NCBI GenBank assembly: GCA_034933285.1
Contig: JAYFNT010000005.1
Span: forward strand, 62,001-126,000
Source of the DNA: RPRC01 sp034933285
GTDB lineage: Bacteria; Desulfobacterota; Desulfuromonadia; Geobacterales; Geobacteraceae
Direction of reading: 5' to 3'
DNA length: 64,000 bases
Shown: one piece after another, positions 1 through 8,218 of the stretch
Layout of the letters: every line of letters begins with the position of its first letter
How positions within the stretch are numbered: the first letter of the stretch is position 1
Made by a program: the position numbers and the translations under genes
The notes under the pieces: model-generated
The model's database searches: none
The model's input: only the letters and a program-made list of their open reading frames with translations
Told to the model about the DNA's origin: nothing

Positions 1-1
1 G

Positions 2-2263
2 GATAGCCGCATCCTCGGCTGGATCGCCGAGGAAAGCGGCCTGAAGCCGTTCCAGATCGATAACACAGTCGCCCTGCTCAGGGAGGGCGCAACCGTCCCG
101 TTCATTGCCCGCTACCGCAAGGAGCGCACCGGTGAACTGGATGAAGTTGCCATACGGGTTATGGAAGAGCGGCTCCTCTACTTCACTGAACTGGAGGAGC
201 GCAAGCTCACCGTGCTCAAGTCAATCGAGGAGCAGGGGAAGCTGACGCTGGAACTTTCGGCCAGGATCAACGGGACCCGGCTCAAGACGGAACTGGAGGA
301 CCTCTACCTACCGTACAAGCCCAAGCGCCGGACCAAGGCCACCATCGCCCGGGAGCGGGGTTTGGAGCCCCTAGCGGACCTCATCGCTGCCCAGGAACTC
401 ATGTCCGGTGACCCGGAAGAAGCCGCGATTCCCTTCGTGGATGCGGAGCGCGAGGTGCCGGATGCGTCTGCGGCCCTGGCAGGAGCGGGACATATCCTGG
501 CGGAGCGGTTAGCCGAAGATGCGGACCTCAGGGCTTTCGTCCGCCGCCTGACCGGCGAACGGGGTGAAATGACCTCGCGGGTGGCGGCTGACAGGAAGGA
601 TGCGGTCACCAAGTTCGAAATGTACTACGATTACCGTGAGCCGCTCCGGGAGATACCCTCCCACCGGATGCTGGCCATGCGGCGGGGAGAGAAGGAGGAA
701 GTGCTATTCCTGGCAATCGTGGCGCCTGTCGATGAGATCCTCGCCGGTCTTAAGGCAAGATTTGTCAGTGGCGAGAGCATTTTCCGGCAGTTCCTGGAGG
801 AAGTCGTGACCGATGCCTACAAGCGGCTCATGGCGCCGTCCATCGAAGTGGAACTGCGCCTGGAAGCAAAGCAGAAGGCAGACGACGGGGCCATCAAGGT
901 GTTCGCGGACAACCTGCGGAACCTGCTGCTGGCACCGCCCGCTGGGGGGAAACGGGTCCTGGGCATAGACCCGGGGCTTCGCACCGGCTGCAAGCTGGCC
1001 GCGGTTGATGAAACCGGCCGATTGCTGGGTCACGCCGTGATCTATCCACATACCGGCGAGGGAAAAGCGGAAGCTGCCCGGAGGGAACTGCTCAAATTCG
1101 CAGGTCACCACGGCTGCGACATGCTGGCCGTGGGCAACGGCACCGGCGGGAGGGAGACGGAGCAGTTTGTTCGGGAAGCCCTGGCATCAGCGGGAATGAC
1201 GATACAGGTCGTTATGGTGAGCGAGGCCGGGGCCAGCGTTTATTCCGCGTCCGAGATCGCCCGGGAGGAGTTCCCCGACCTGGACCTGACGGTTCGTGGA
1301 GCCATTTCCATCGCCCGGCGTCTGCAGGACCCCCTGGCGGAACTGGTGAAGATCGATCCCAAGAGCATCGGCGTGGGTCAGTACCAGCACGACGTGAACC
1401 AGGCACAGCTGAAAAAGAGCCTGGACGGTGTGGTGGAATCGTGCGTCAATTTCGTGGGGGTCGACCTGAACACCGCATCCTGGGCGCTCCTCTCCTATGT
1501 TTCCGGCCTCGGCCCCTCCCTGGCCAGGGCAATCGTGCGCCACCGGGACGAAAATGGCCCCTTTCCCGACCGCGCAGCCCTCATGGCCGTGCCCCGCTTC
1601 GGGGCCAAGGCCTTCGAGCAGTCCGCGGGCTTCCTTCGCATCCGGGAAGGTGTAAATCCTTTGGACAACACTGCGGTCCACCCGGAACGCTATTCCCTCG
1701 TTGAGGCAATGGCCGCGGACCTGTCCGTTCCGCTCAGTGAACTGGCGGCGGGACCTTCACTGGCTGAGCGCATCGACCTGTCCCGCTACGTGACCGCCGC
1801 GGTCGGCCTTCCTACCCTGCGGGATATCCTGGAGGAGCTGAAGAAGCCGGGTCGTGATCCTCGCCGCCGGTTCCAGGCCGCTGAGTTCAGGGACGATGTG
1901 CGGGAACTCTCGGACCTCAAAGAAGGGATGGTGCTCCAGGGTGTGGTGACAAACGTGACTGCCTTCGGCGCTTTTGTCGACATTGGCGTCCACCAGGACG
2001 GGCTGGTGCACGTGAGCCATCTGGCGGTCAGGTTCGTCAAGGATCCGCACGAGGCGGTCAGCACTGGACAGCTGGTGAAGGTCAAAGTGCTGGCCGTGGA
2101 CCTGGAGCGGAAGAGAATCTCCCTTTCCATTCGCGAGGCGGTTGGCGGAGGCGGCCAGCGGCAGAAGCGCGCTAAAGGGGAAGCCGACGCAAAGGGTGGG
2201 GCAGGGGGCGGGCTCGACCTGAAAGGATTGGAAAAGGCCGGGTTTCGCATCAGGAAAGGATGA
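2..2263 (+). CDS. tex: Tex family S1 RNA-binding protein, 5'-truncated by window edge
   Basis: The frame is open from base 2, so only a few N-terminal residues are missing (753 codons visible; Tex proteins are about 750-780 aa). Visible in order: Tex N-terminal helical region with the hallmark VPFIARYRKERTGELDE near the start, a YqgF/RNase H-like fold (VLGIDPGLRTGCK, about residue 317), helix-hairpin-helix repeats, and a C-terminal S1 domain (TAFGAFVDIGVHQDGLVHVS, about residues 640-710). The first internal ATG is at 161, but homology clearly extends upstream. Tex is a cytoplasmic nucleic-acid-binding protein linked to transcription and RNA handling. The family call is firm; its exact role in this organism is not shown by sequence. 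Confidence 0.96.
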   Translation, partial: DSRILGWIAEESGLKPFQIDNTVALLREGATVPFIARYRKERTGELDEVAIRVMEERLLYFTELEERKLTVLKSIEEQGKLTLELSARINGTRLKTELEDLYLPYKPKRRTKATIARERGLEPLADLIAAQELMSGDPEEAAIPFVDAEREVPDASAALAGAGHILAERLAEDADLRAFVRRLTGERGEMTSRVAADRKDAVTKFEMYYDYREPLREIPSHRMLAMRRGEKEEVLFLAIVAPVDEILAGLKARFVSGESIFRQFLEEVVTDAYKRLMAPSIEVELRLEAKQKADDGAIKVFADNLRNLLLAPPAGGKRVLGIDPGLRTGCKLAAVDETGRLLGHAVIYPHTGEGKAEAARRELLKFAGHHGCDMLAVGNGTGGRETEQFVREALASAGMTIQVVMVSEAGASVYSASEIAREEFPDLDLTVRGAISIARRLQDPLAELVKIDPKSIGVGQYQHDVNQAQLKKSLDGVVESCVNFVGVDLNTASWALLSYVSGLGPSLARAIVRHRDENGPFPDRAALMAVPRFGAKAFEQSAGFLRIREGVNPLDNTAVHPERYSLVEAMAADLSVPLSELAAGPSLAERIDLSRYVTAAVGLPTLRDILEELKKPGRDPRRRFQAAEFRDDVRELSDLKEGMVLQGVVTNVTAFGAFVDIGVHQDGLVHVSHLAVRFVKDPHEAVSTGQLVKVKVLAVDLERKRISLSIREAVGGGGQRQKRAKGEADAKGGAGGGLDLKGLEKAGFRIRKG

Positions 2264-2647
2264 CGGGTTTCTCAACCAATACGTAGCCGTTGTGTAGGGG
2301 CGGGTTTTCAACTCGCCCACTCCTAATCACCCCCCTTTGTATCAATCAGTCTGCAAATCGTGAATTTCCTGGATAGCATACATCTTTACCGTCAACCCGG
2401 GCATTACAATCTCCCCTGAAAATGCACCGTACACAGAGCGTGGCATGTCAACTGTGCCGCTTGAATATTACAAATTGTGATACTGTAACTTTGTATACGT
2501 TTTGATTATAATAATATCAGTTACTTTGTCCATTCAATTATCTGCCTTGAGATCTGCCTTCCGTCAGCGAACCTCGTAGGGCAGCGGGTGATGAGTTGGC
2601 AGGAAACTCGCGGAAATTTTGATAACAAATTGCAAAAATCGACGAAT

Positions 2648-2670
2648 GGCCCGGCCGGGCCTCTTTTTTT
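2648..2670 (+). terminator. GC-rich palindrome with T-run in the tex-downstream gap
   Basis: A self-complementary 14-base GC block (2648-2661) is followed by TCTTTTTTT, giving a short stem-loop with a U-tract. It lies 45 bases before the gene at 2716. A TATAAT hexamer at 2682-2687 could be that gene's -10 box, which would place the hairpin as the end of an upstream transcript and not as an attenuator. The rest of the 2264-2715 gap is AT-rich and shows no gene I can support. Confidence 0.5.
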
Positions 2671-2715
2671 GAACGTCGTTATATAATCCTGACTATTTCA
2701 AAAGGGGCATTATCC

Positions 2716-3285
2716 ATGAGGAACGGGATGGGCAAGGTAGGAATAGGCAATTTTCGCCTGCCGGACAGGGAACCCAACAGGGCGAGCAGAAGCCTTTTGG
2801 TCGCGGATGCCGCTTTGTCGGCCATGAAGTCCTTCGTTTCACCACAGGTCATGGACATGATGCTCAGGGCGTTGGAAAGAGCGGAGATCTATGATTGCAA
2901 ACATCCCTTCTGGAATTCCCTGGCCCGATGTTACGTGAGAATTCTCCAGAGGCGTGATACCCTGTCCAAGGCATTCCCGGGAATTACCAGGGTAATCCAC
3001 AACTCCGAGGTCCTGGAGGGGGACATACTGGTAAGCGACTTCCATTCCGGATTGAATTTCGGATACCTGTTCGGCGGAAAAGAATCCGTTCAGGTCAGGG
3101 TGCTGGAAGTTGACGGGGACATGGTCAAAGGTGAGGTGATGAGGCCGGGTAACGGTGGGCCGCGAGAAATCGGCAGCTTCAAGAACGAGTTGTGGTTTTT
3201 CGTGTCCCACAGGTTTGCCGTTTATTCCGGTCCCAAGAGCAGCAAGCACTGGAGTGCGCCAAAGACGTCTCTGCGCCTGGTCTAG
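2716..3285 (+). CDS. Hypothetical protein, 189 aa
   Basis: No family recognised. The protein is soluble-looking, without a signal peptide or membrane span. The N-terminal half is helical and rich in Met and Arg (residues 25-90). The C-terminal half (about 95-170) looks like a small beta-rich domain with alternating hydrophobic and charged residues, loosely reminiscent of PilZ or HNOB-like barrels but without their motifs. AAAAGGGG lies upstream of the ATG; a second ATG four codons in is also possible. It stands alone, with a hairpin upstream and a decayed kinase remnant on the other strand downstream. Confidence 0.7.
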   Translation: MRNGMGKVGIGNFRLPDREPNRASRSLLVADAALSAMKSFVSPQVMDMMLRALERAEIYDCKHPFWNSLARCYVRILQRRDTLSKAFPGITRVIHNSEVLEGDILVSDFHSGLNFGYLFGGKESVQVRVLEVDGDMVKGEVMRPGNGGPREIGSFKNELWFFVSHRFAVYSGPKSSKHWSAPKTSLRLV

Positions 3286-3375
3286 TCACAATGCCAGACA
3301 ACCTGTAATCCTTGGCTCCGGAGCATACAGCAGGGGTACCTGCCCTGTGGGGACCCTTGGTTGTCCCCTTTCATC

Positions 3376-4021
3376 TCAGTCATCGCACGTTCGTGAAGGA
3401 TTGATTACTGCCTGCATTGAATTGCCGAGTTCCTGGACTGTATAGGGTTTCATTACGACACCCCGGAAGCCGTATTCGTAAAACGAGGCAGGATGGGGTC
3501 GTTGTTGTAGCCACTAGAGACGATTCCCGTCACGTTCGAGTCAGCCTCCAGCAGCAGGGCCATTGCTTCCTTTCCTCCCATCCCTTCCTGGATGGTAAAG
3601 TCCATGATCACCGCATCGAAACCTTGTCCAGAGCGCTTGGCCTTGGTGTAATGGTTGACCAACTGGACGCCGTCTTCGCAAAAGTAACGGAATATCCCAG
3701 GATGGCAAGCATTTCTCCGGCAACCTGCCGGACGATTTCCTCGTCATCCATCAGCGAGGAAGTGCAGCTGCTCCTGCAGGTCGTCCTCCGCCTGTTTCCT
3801 GTCCAAAATATCATTGATGATGCCCAGGGCGTTCCATCGTCCCCTCAGGAACACGATGGAAAGGGCAAGCTGGATGGGGAATTCCTCCCCGTCCCTTGCC
3901 GTGAATAAGCTCCCAGAACGTTTTCGGATGACTCTCCTGCAGGGCATTGACCTGTCTGGTAGCCTCGGAATGCATCTGAATGAAGAGGACAGGTTGAAAA
4001 CCTGCGCCTACGTTTTGACCT
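3376..4021 (-). pseudogene. Decayed PAS/receiver hybrid histidine kinase remnant
   Basis: Three leftward frames together spell parts of one protein. From about 3947 comes a PAS C-terminal end with the DRKQAEDDLQEQLHFL linker. Then about 3770-3690 gives LMDDEEIVRQVAGEMLAILG, a receiver N-terminus. About 3660-3480 gives DAVIMDFTIQEGMGGKEAM with its phosphoacceptor Asp, and 3466-3376 gives YGFRGVVMKPYTVQELGNS to a stop. At least two frameshifts separate the pieces. The whole kinase core (HisKA, HATPase) that normally sits between PAS and receiver is missing. Upstream sequence to about 4021 looks like older PAS remains. No intact reading frame of useful length exists here, so I call it a pseudogene. 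Confidence 0.8.
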
Positions 4022-4068
4022 GAAATCCCTGGGATGTTAAAATGAAGCTGTAAAGAAAGGACTTCGCC

Positions 4069-4422
4069 ATGAGTGCTCGAATCATTATTCTTGCTTTGCT
4101 GGTCCTCGTTCCTGCTTCATTATCTTTGGCTGAGACCTCCCAGCGGCAAACCGCAAGTGACGTGGGGCAGGATTTCAAAAAAGCCGGTAAAGATACCGGT
4201 GAAGCTTTCAGAAAGATGGGAAGTAATACCGGGCAAGCCGTGAAGCAGGGCGGCAAGGAGGTTGGCAGGACCTTCAAGGAAGGGGGCAAGCAAGTCGGCA
4301 AGGACTTCAAGGAGGCAGGCAAGGAGACTGCCAGGGAATCCAGGAAAGCCGGCACGGCCATTGGTGACTGGTTCAGAAATATTGGCGTGGGAATAAGGGA
4401 TTTTTTCCGCGGAAGGAAATAA
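4069..4422 (+). CDS. Secreted 11-residue-repeat amphipathic helix protein
   Basis: 117 aa. Residues 1-21 form a Sec-type signal peptide (hydrophobic core, then SLSLAE). Residues 32-117 run in an exact 11-residue period, for example VGQDFKKAGKD, TGEAFRKMGSN, VGRTFKEGGKQ and VGKDFKEAGKE, about 7.5 units with hydrophobics at fixed positions and many Lys. Such 11-mers form long 11/3 amphipathic helices, as in apolipoproteins, synuclein or LEA-like proteins. A membrane-surface or stress role in the periplasm is inference. AGAAAGGA precedes the ATG. A longer antisense frame across the same bases is a by-product of the repeats. Confidence 0.8.
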   Translation: MSARIIILALLVLVPASLSLAETSQRQTASDVGQDFKKAGKDTGEAFRKMGSNTGQAVKQGGKEVGRTFKEGGKQVGKDFKEAGKETARESRKAGTAIGDWFRNIGVGIRDFFRGRK

Positions 4423-4493
4423 ATGCCCTGTGATGCGGGAGCGGAAAGCCGAAACGGCGGCTTTCCGCCCTCATATTGGTTCAAATGCACCTG

Positions 4494-5309
4494 TCACAGT
4501 TTCGCAGCCTGCACGTGCATCCAGTCATAGTTCCTTGACCGGCCCAGGCTCACCCAACCTTCTTCCTCCCAGAAACGCCACCATGCATCATATTCGGGTC
4601 GGGCGAATGCGGCCCTGTCCCTTCCCCATTTGAGCTGGTTGCGGTCCGGATCGTAGTCGATGGCAATCCCCCATGAGTGCATGGACCAGTTGCTGCCGCC
4701 GCGCATTTTGCGCACGTTGAGACAGCCGCCGAACCGGTCGAGATGCAGTTCCCTGATCTTTTCGATCCCATAGTGGTCGAACACCTTCGTCAAAACCCTC
4801 TGGGCGCTGTCGCGTACCTTGATGTTGCACGAAAAGGAATTGACGGTCTGGCGAAGGTCCCACGCCAGGCGGTGAGGGTAGGGGAGGACCAGGTTAGCCT
4901 GGTTTTGTCCCACCTGTCCGAAGAAAGAGTTGAGGCTTGCCTGGCCCTGGTCGGGCCAGTTGTTGGGGTTTGCGTCGTTCGGTTCATCGTCGCGCCAGGG
5001 GTGGGGCAGTTCACCGTTCTTCAACAGGTAGGACAGAGTGTCGAAAGCATGGTCGGTCTGCTGGCCCCAGTAGCCGTCTATCTCGCCTGCTTCGATCTTG
5101 TGCTCCTTGCACAGGAGCTGAAGGTAGGCAACCGCCTTGCGTGAGTTGGGCCATTGCTGCCAGCCGGCGGGGAGTTCGGCCTGTCGTGCCGGTAGCGCCT
5201 TTTCAACTGCCCCGTACGTGTTCGCGCCAAGCTGTCCGTCAACGACCCCGGGCGCGAAGCCTTCGTCAGTAAGACTTTGCTGTATCAATCGAATTGCTGC
5301 TGCGATCAT
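4494..5309 (-). CDS. Peptidoglycan-binding M15-type peptidase
   Basis: 271 aa from the ATG at 5309, preceded by GAGGGGGG; an in-frame extension to 5426 lacks a ribosome site. Residues about 1-110 hold two peptidoglycan-binding-like helical repeats (VDGQLGANTYGAVEKAL and IDGYWGQQTDHAFDTL). The C-terminal part carries the zinc peptidase motifs SMHSWGIAIDYD (SxHxxGxAxD) and DWMHVQ (DxxH), matching M15 D-Ala-D-Ala carboxypeptidase/endolysin-type enzymes. No clear signal peptide is visible, which fits a phage-type lysin or non-Sec release. No other phage genes flank it, so a prophage origin is only a possibility. Confidence 0.85.
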   Translation of the reverse strand: MIAAAIRLIQQSLTDEGFAPGVVDGQLGANTYGAVEKALPARQAELPAGWQQWPNSRKAVAYLQLLCKEHKIEAGEIDGYWGQQTDHAFDTLSYLLKNGELPHPWRDDEPNDANPNNWPDQGQASLNSFFGQVGQNQANLVLPYPHRLAWDLRQTVNSFSCNIKVRDSAQRVLTKVFDHYGIEKIRELHLDRFGGCLNVRKMRGGSNWSMHSWGIAIDYDPDRNQLKWGRDRAAFARPEYDAWWRFWEEEGWVSLGRSRNYDWMHVQAAKL

Positions 5310-5432
5310 CGTTACCCCCCTCTTTGCTGAAATTTGACCGTGTTCCACAAGGATGGGACGCTGAACTTCCGACCGGTCCCTCATGTTTTGTGACACAAAC
5401 CCGGTGGCCTGAACCGGAGCCGGCAACCATCG

Positions 5433-5600
5433 TTATTGATCGGGATTGTCGCAATCCGGGCAGTAACATTCTCCGCTTTCAGGGTCGCGTTCCAGCTTCT
5501 GTCCGCAAATTTCGCAGTTTTCAGCCGTCCCCTTTTTCCCGGTTTTCGCTTCTCTCTCGCTGTCGGCTGCATGACTTGTTTTTTTTACTGCGTCAGACAT
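5433..5600 (-). CDS. Small zinc-ribbon protein, 55 aa
   Basis: Starts at ATG 5600 behind an excellent CAGGAGG site. The N-terminus is basic and polar (about 28 residues). The C-terminus has two knuckles, CEIC and CYCPDC, arranged as a one-zinc ribbon. It is upstream of and co-directional with the M15 peptidase gene. Function unknown; zinc binding is inferred from the Cys spacing. Confidence 0.75.
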   Translation of the reverse strand: MSDAVKKTSHAADSEREAKTGKKGTAENCEICGQKLERDPESGECYCPDCDNPDQ

Positions 5601-5669
5601 GGCGGACCTCCTGTTTTCTTGTCCCGGTCGCGGCGGCGATCGAAGCAGAAAGGATATGTGCGGGTATTC

Positions 5670-6770
5670 CTATTTCCTTGCCACAAATCTTGCATCCAAC
5701 GCTTCCAGCTTCCTGGTGATGCCTGTATATTCCAACTCAGACATGGGAAGCATGGCTGCGCCGAAAAATCCCTGGCGGCGCATTTCTATTGATTTCTTGG
5801 CAACTGCGTCCCGGACCGTATCCCAGAACGGGTGCGCAAAGGCATCCATCGGTTCCGAGAGCTTGCCCCGGTGAACGGAAAACGCCGCGCAGCTCACCAG
5901 CGGCGGACCGTCGAAATAACTTGTGCCCGAGTTCAGAACCACCGGCATGAGCGGCATCTGGTGCGAGCCCCGCATCCCGCCCGCCACGAAGTGACCGATG
6001 GAGTAGGGAGTCAGGATCTCGCCGGTGGCGGGGAAATTCTGCTGGACCCGGACCAGAAGTACCGGGTCGTCCTTGCCGGTATATTTGCCGGCGATATTGT
6101 GCAGCCTTGTGGTGGAGGCAGCTACGGCCTGCTCACCTGTTTCACGGGACCAGATCGACTCGATGACGAAGCGCTCCGGGTCCCGGATCAGCGCAGCGAT
6201 GTCGTAGAGTTCCTCTGGTGCGTTCAGTTCTATGATGCGATCACCCTCGATATGGCCCACGTCCATGATGACGAACCTGAACCCGCTCGCCATGGCAGGG
6301 GCGAGGATGAGGCCGGGAGTGTTCATCGGGTCCGCAAAGGCCAGGTACAGGGGAAGGTTGTACGCTCCCGGATCGGTCTTGTCCGCGGCAAGGAACAGGA
6401 ACGGTTCGTTGGGGCGTTCATCGAACTGCATTTCGGCAACAGCCGGGCCCATCCCTCTCACATTGCCGGAAAAGGCGTCCTTCAACAGGTCCTGCCCGGC
6501 GCCGTAGAGCCCTTCCTCCTTGGCCACGGCCGTTCCGACGACAAATGCGTCCCAGGCAAGCTTGTGGATGGCCTCGCTTCCCGTGCCGTTCTCGTGAGTC
6601 ATCAGGATGGCGATATCGTCACCCGTATGGCTGACGTACATGTCATGAAACAGGTCCCTGCCGTAACTGTCCACATGGGAGCGGACTGCTTCCAGCACAC
6701 TTGGCGAAGGGGCGATATGCCCGCCGATGGAACCGATATCAGCTTTGATTACGCTGAGAGTAAGCTTCAT
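5670..6770 (-). CDS. fbp: Fructose-1,6-bisphosphate aldolase/phosphatase
   Basis: 366 aa. It is the bifunctional, magnesium-dependent archaeal/deep-branching type (FBPA/P): starts MKLTLSVIKADIGSIGGH, has YGRDLFHDMYVSHTGDD near residue 37, MTHENG metal ligands, the Lys-containing ADKTDPGAYNLPLY segment and GGMRGSHQMPLMPV near the C-terminus. It condenses dihydroxyacetone phosphate and glyceraldehyde 3-phosphate and then removes the 1-phosphate, forcing carbon flow toward gluconeogenesis. Length matches the family. Found mostly in archaea, thermophiles and anaerobes such as Geobacter relatives. Confidence 0.95.
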   Translation of the reverse strand: MKLTLSVIKADIGSIGGHIAPSPSVLEAVRSHVDSYGRDLFHDMYVSHTGDDIAILMTHENGTGSEAIHKLAWDAFVVGTAVAKEEGLYGAGQDLLKDAFSGNVRGMGPAVAEMQFDERPNEPFLFLAADKTDPGAYNLPLYLAFADPMNTPGLILAPAMASGFRFVIMDVGHIEGDRIIELNAPEELYDIAALIRDPERFVIESIWSRETGEQAVAASTTRLHNIAGKYTGKDDPVLLVRVQQNFPATGEILTPYSIGHFVAGGMRGSHQMPLMPVVLNSGTSYFDGPPLVSCAAFSVHRGKLSEPMDAFAHPFWDTVRDAVAKKSIEMRRQGFFGAAMLPMSELEYTGITRKLEALDARFVARK

Positions 6771-6952
6771 GCCCCTGCCTCCTTTCCCGTCTGCTGCTCA
6801 TGGGAATATACGAGCCTGCCATAAATTAAGGTTACTACACAATCCGCGAGAAACAAGGCGGTCTTCCGGTCTGTAGTGTCTTTGCACGGCAGCCGATATG
6901 GGTTAAACTTGAATCATGGAATCGATTATGGCTGAAAGAAGGTGAAGAGACG

Positions 6953-7342
6953 ATGACGTCAAAGAAGAGGGAGAGGCTGGAAAGGTTGCGCGTTGCTCTT
7001 CGGGAGGAAAAAAGGAGGCTCTGGCAGGAGCTGCGTGAGGAAACCTTTCGCGACCAGGAAGGGCTGCACTCCCAGTTCGAAATCCCCCGGGACATAGGAG
7101 AGCAAAGCATTCTGGACGTTCTGGCCGACACCGGGCTGGCCGTGGCCGACATAGCTCGCGGACGGCTGACGCAGCTGGAGGATGCCGAACACAAGCTCCT
7201 GGAGGGGACCTACGGGCTGTGCGAGGACTGCGGTGCGGAAATCGAAGAGGGACGGCTTTTGGCCGTACCATACGCAGTCCGGTGTGTCCGCTGCCAGGAG
7301 CGGTTTGAGGGTCCCGCCCATCCGCCGGAAAAGTCAATCTAG
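6953..7342 (+). CDS. DksA/TraR family zinc-finger protein
   Basis: 129 aa. An N-terminal coiled-coil hairpin (residues 3-85) is followed by a four-Cys zinc finger, CEDC and CVRC (about residues 93-117), as in DksA. These proteins enter the RNA polymerase secondary channel and adjust initiation, often with ppGpp. The tip residues (DVLADTGLAVADIA) resemble but do not equal the DxxDxA tip, so it may be a paralogue and not DksA itself. GGTGAAGAG precedes the ATG. It is convergent with the DUF2784 gene. Confidence 0.88.
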   Translation: MTSKKRERLERLRVALREEKRRLWQELREETFRDQEGLHSQFEIPRDIGEQSILDVLADTGLAVADIARGRLTQLEDAEHKLLEGTYGLCEDCGAEIEEGRLLAVPYAVRCVRCQERFEGPAHPPEKSI

Positions 7343-7364
7343 GGGATCGGCGCTTCGCCGGGCT

Positions 7365-7745
7365 TCAAACCCGTGGAGCGGAGGGAGGACGTCTTTTCCC
7401 CCAGAGAATAGTATAAACAGCAAAGTTGACGAGAAAGACCGCCATGCCCAGGAAAAGCTGGGTGTGGTGGGTAATGCCGGGCGGATAGAGCAACGGCTCC
7501 AGATATCGCTCGATGAAGGAACTGCTGTAACCGGACCCCCCTCCCATTTTGCGGAGAAAGTTCTCAAGGTAGGTCAGAGGACAGGTCCAGCCTCCAATCT
7601 CAATCATCACGCCCCAGACGGCGGACGGCAGATGCAGCCACGCCAGCCGCCGCCAGCGCAGGACCGCCAATCCGCCGAACACCACGAACAGGACGAACAG
7701 CGCGTGGACGATCACCACCATATCTGCCAGTGTCAAATAGAGCAT
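7365..7745 (-). CDS. DUF2784 family membrane protein
   Basis: 126 aa with about three transmembrane segments: residues 5-28, 40-57, and 95-115 near the C-terminus. The VVIVHALFVLFVVFGG start and the GGWTCPLTYLEN motif are the family signature. Function unknown; inner-membrane location follows from hydropathy. Convergent with the DksA-like gene only 22 bases away. Confidence 0.85.
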   Translation of the reverse strand: MLYLTLADMVVIVHALFVLFVVFGGLAVLRWRRLAWLHLPSAVWGVMIEIGGWTCPLTYLENFLRKMGGGSGYSSSFIERYLEPLLYPPGITHHTQLFLGMAVFLVNFAVYTILWGKRRPPSAPRV

Positions 7746-7762
7746 TCACTTCTCCTGCATAT

Positions 7763-7842
7763 TGTAGAAAGTGTCCATCCGGAAACTCCTGTTAATGGCT
7801 GATAAGTCCCGCTCCGGCCCCTGAGAGACTTTCCTGATGGAA
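7763..7842. repeat. Dispersed repeat, two modules
   Basis: The stretch 7763-7795 matches 15991-16023 at nearly every base (TGTAGAAAGTGTC then ATCCG, AAACTCCTG, TAA). The stretch 7809-7842 matches 34221-34254 (CCGCTCCGGCCCC, then AGACTTTCCTGATGGAA). Both modules lie in gaps between genes, so this is a mobile or recombining non-coding repeat, perhaps remnants of one larger element. Confidence 0.6.
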
Positions 7843-8132
7843 ACAAATTAATGCAAGCACTGTCTTAAAGCTGATGCCTAGACGCATGCCTGTCAACATT
7901 CCGGCCATATGCGTAAAGCCGAAATCGCCTGTGTATCATAATCTTTACAGAATCACGTAATTTGTCGACGCTAAATTTCCATATAAAAATGAACGCTCTA
8001 TGACACCCTTATCGGAGAAACAAAAAAATTGTATCGGCATCTTTACAACCGTTATGCATCAGTTATGCCGCAATCTAATGAATGATAAGACAATATGTAG
8101 ATATATCAGATGGTTGCGGCTACAATAAATAT

Positions 8133-8148
8133 TGGCACGTGTATTGCC
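8133..8148 (+). promoter_or_regulatory. Sigma-54 (-24/-12) promoter of the amyloid locus
   Basis: TGGCAC-N5-TTGC is a perfect -24/-12 match, with GG and GC ten bases apart. It starts transcription about 60 bases before the ATG at 8219. Upstream, ACGCAT (7882-7887) and ATGCGT (7909-7914) form an inverted repeat that could be an activator site. The 7843-8132 gap is otherwise AT-rich with no gene. A sigma-54 activator is encoded at 12911-14248 in the same locus. Confidence 0.85.
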
Positions 8149-8218
8149 TTATATCTATGTGTAAACAGCGCTGGCATGGTACCGTGCCCTATAACCAACA
8201 GAACAAAAGGAGGAAGTT

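Noticed and set aside
2264..2647. Riboswitch upstream of the gene at 2716
   Set aside because: Some hairpin potential, but it matches no aptamer core I know (GEMM, Moco or others).
4008..4490. 160-codon minus-strand repetitive frame
   Set aside because: Mirror of the 11-residue repeats on the plus strand, which has the signal peptide and ribosome site.
4494..5309. Prophage interpretation of the M15 peptidase
   Set aside because: No other phage gene nearby; bacterial housekeeping or accessory lysins of this type exist.
5832..6824. 330-codon plus-strand frame
   Set aside because: Antisense to the unmistakable FBP aldolase/phosphatase gene; no ribosome site or motif.
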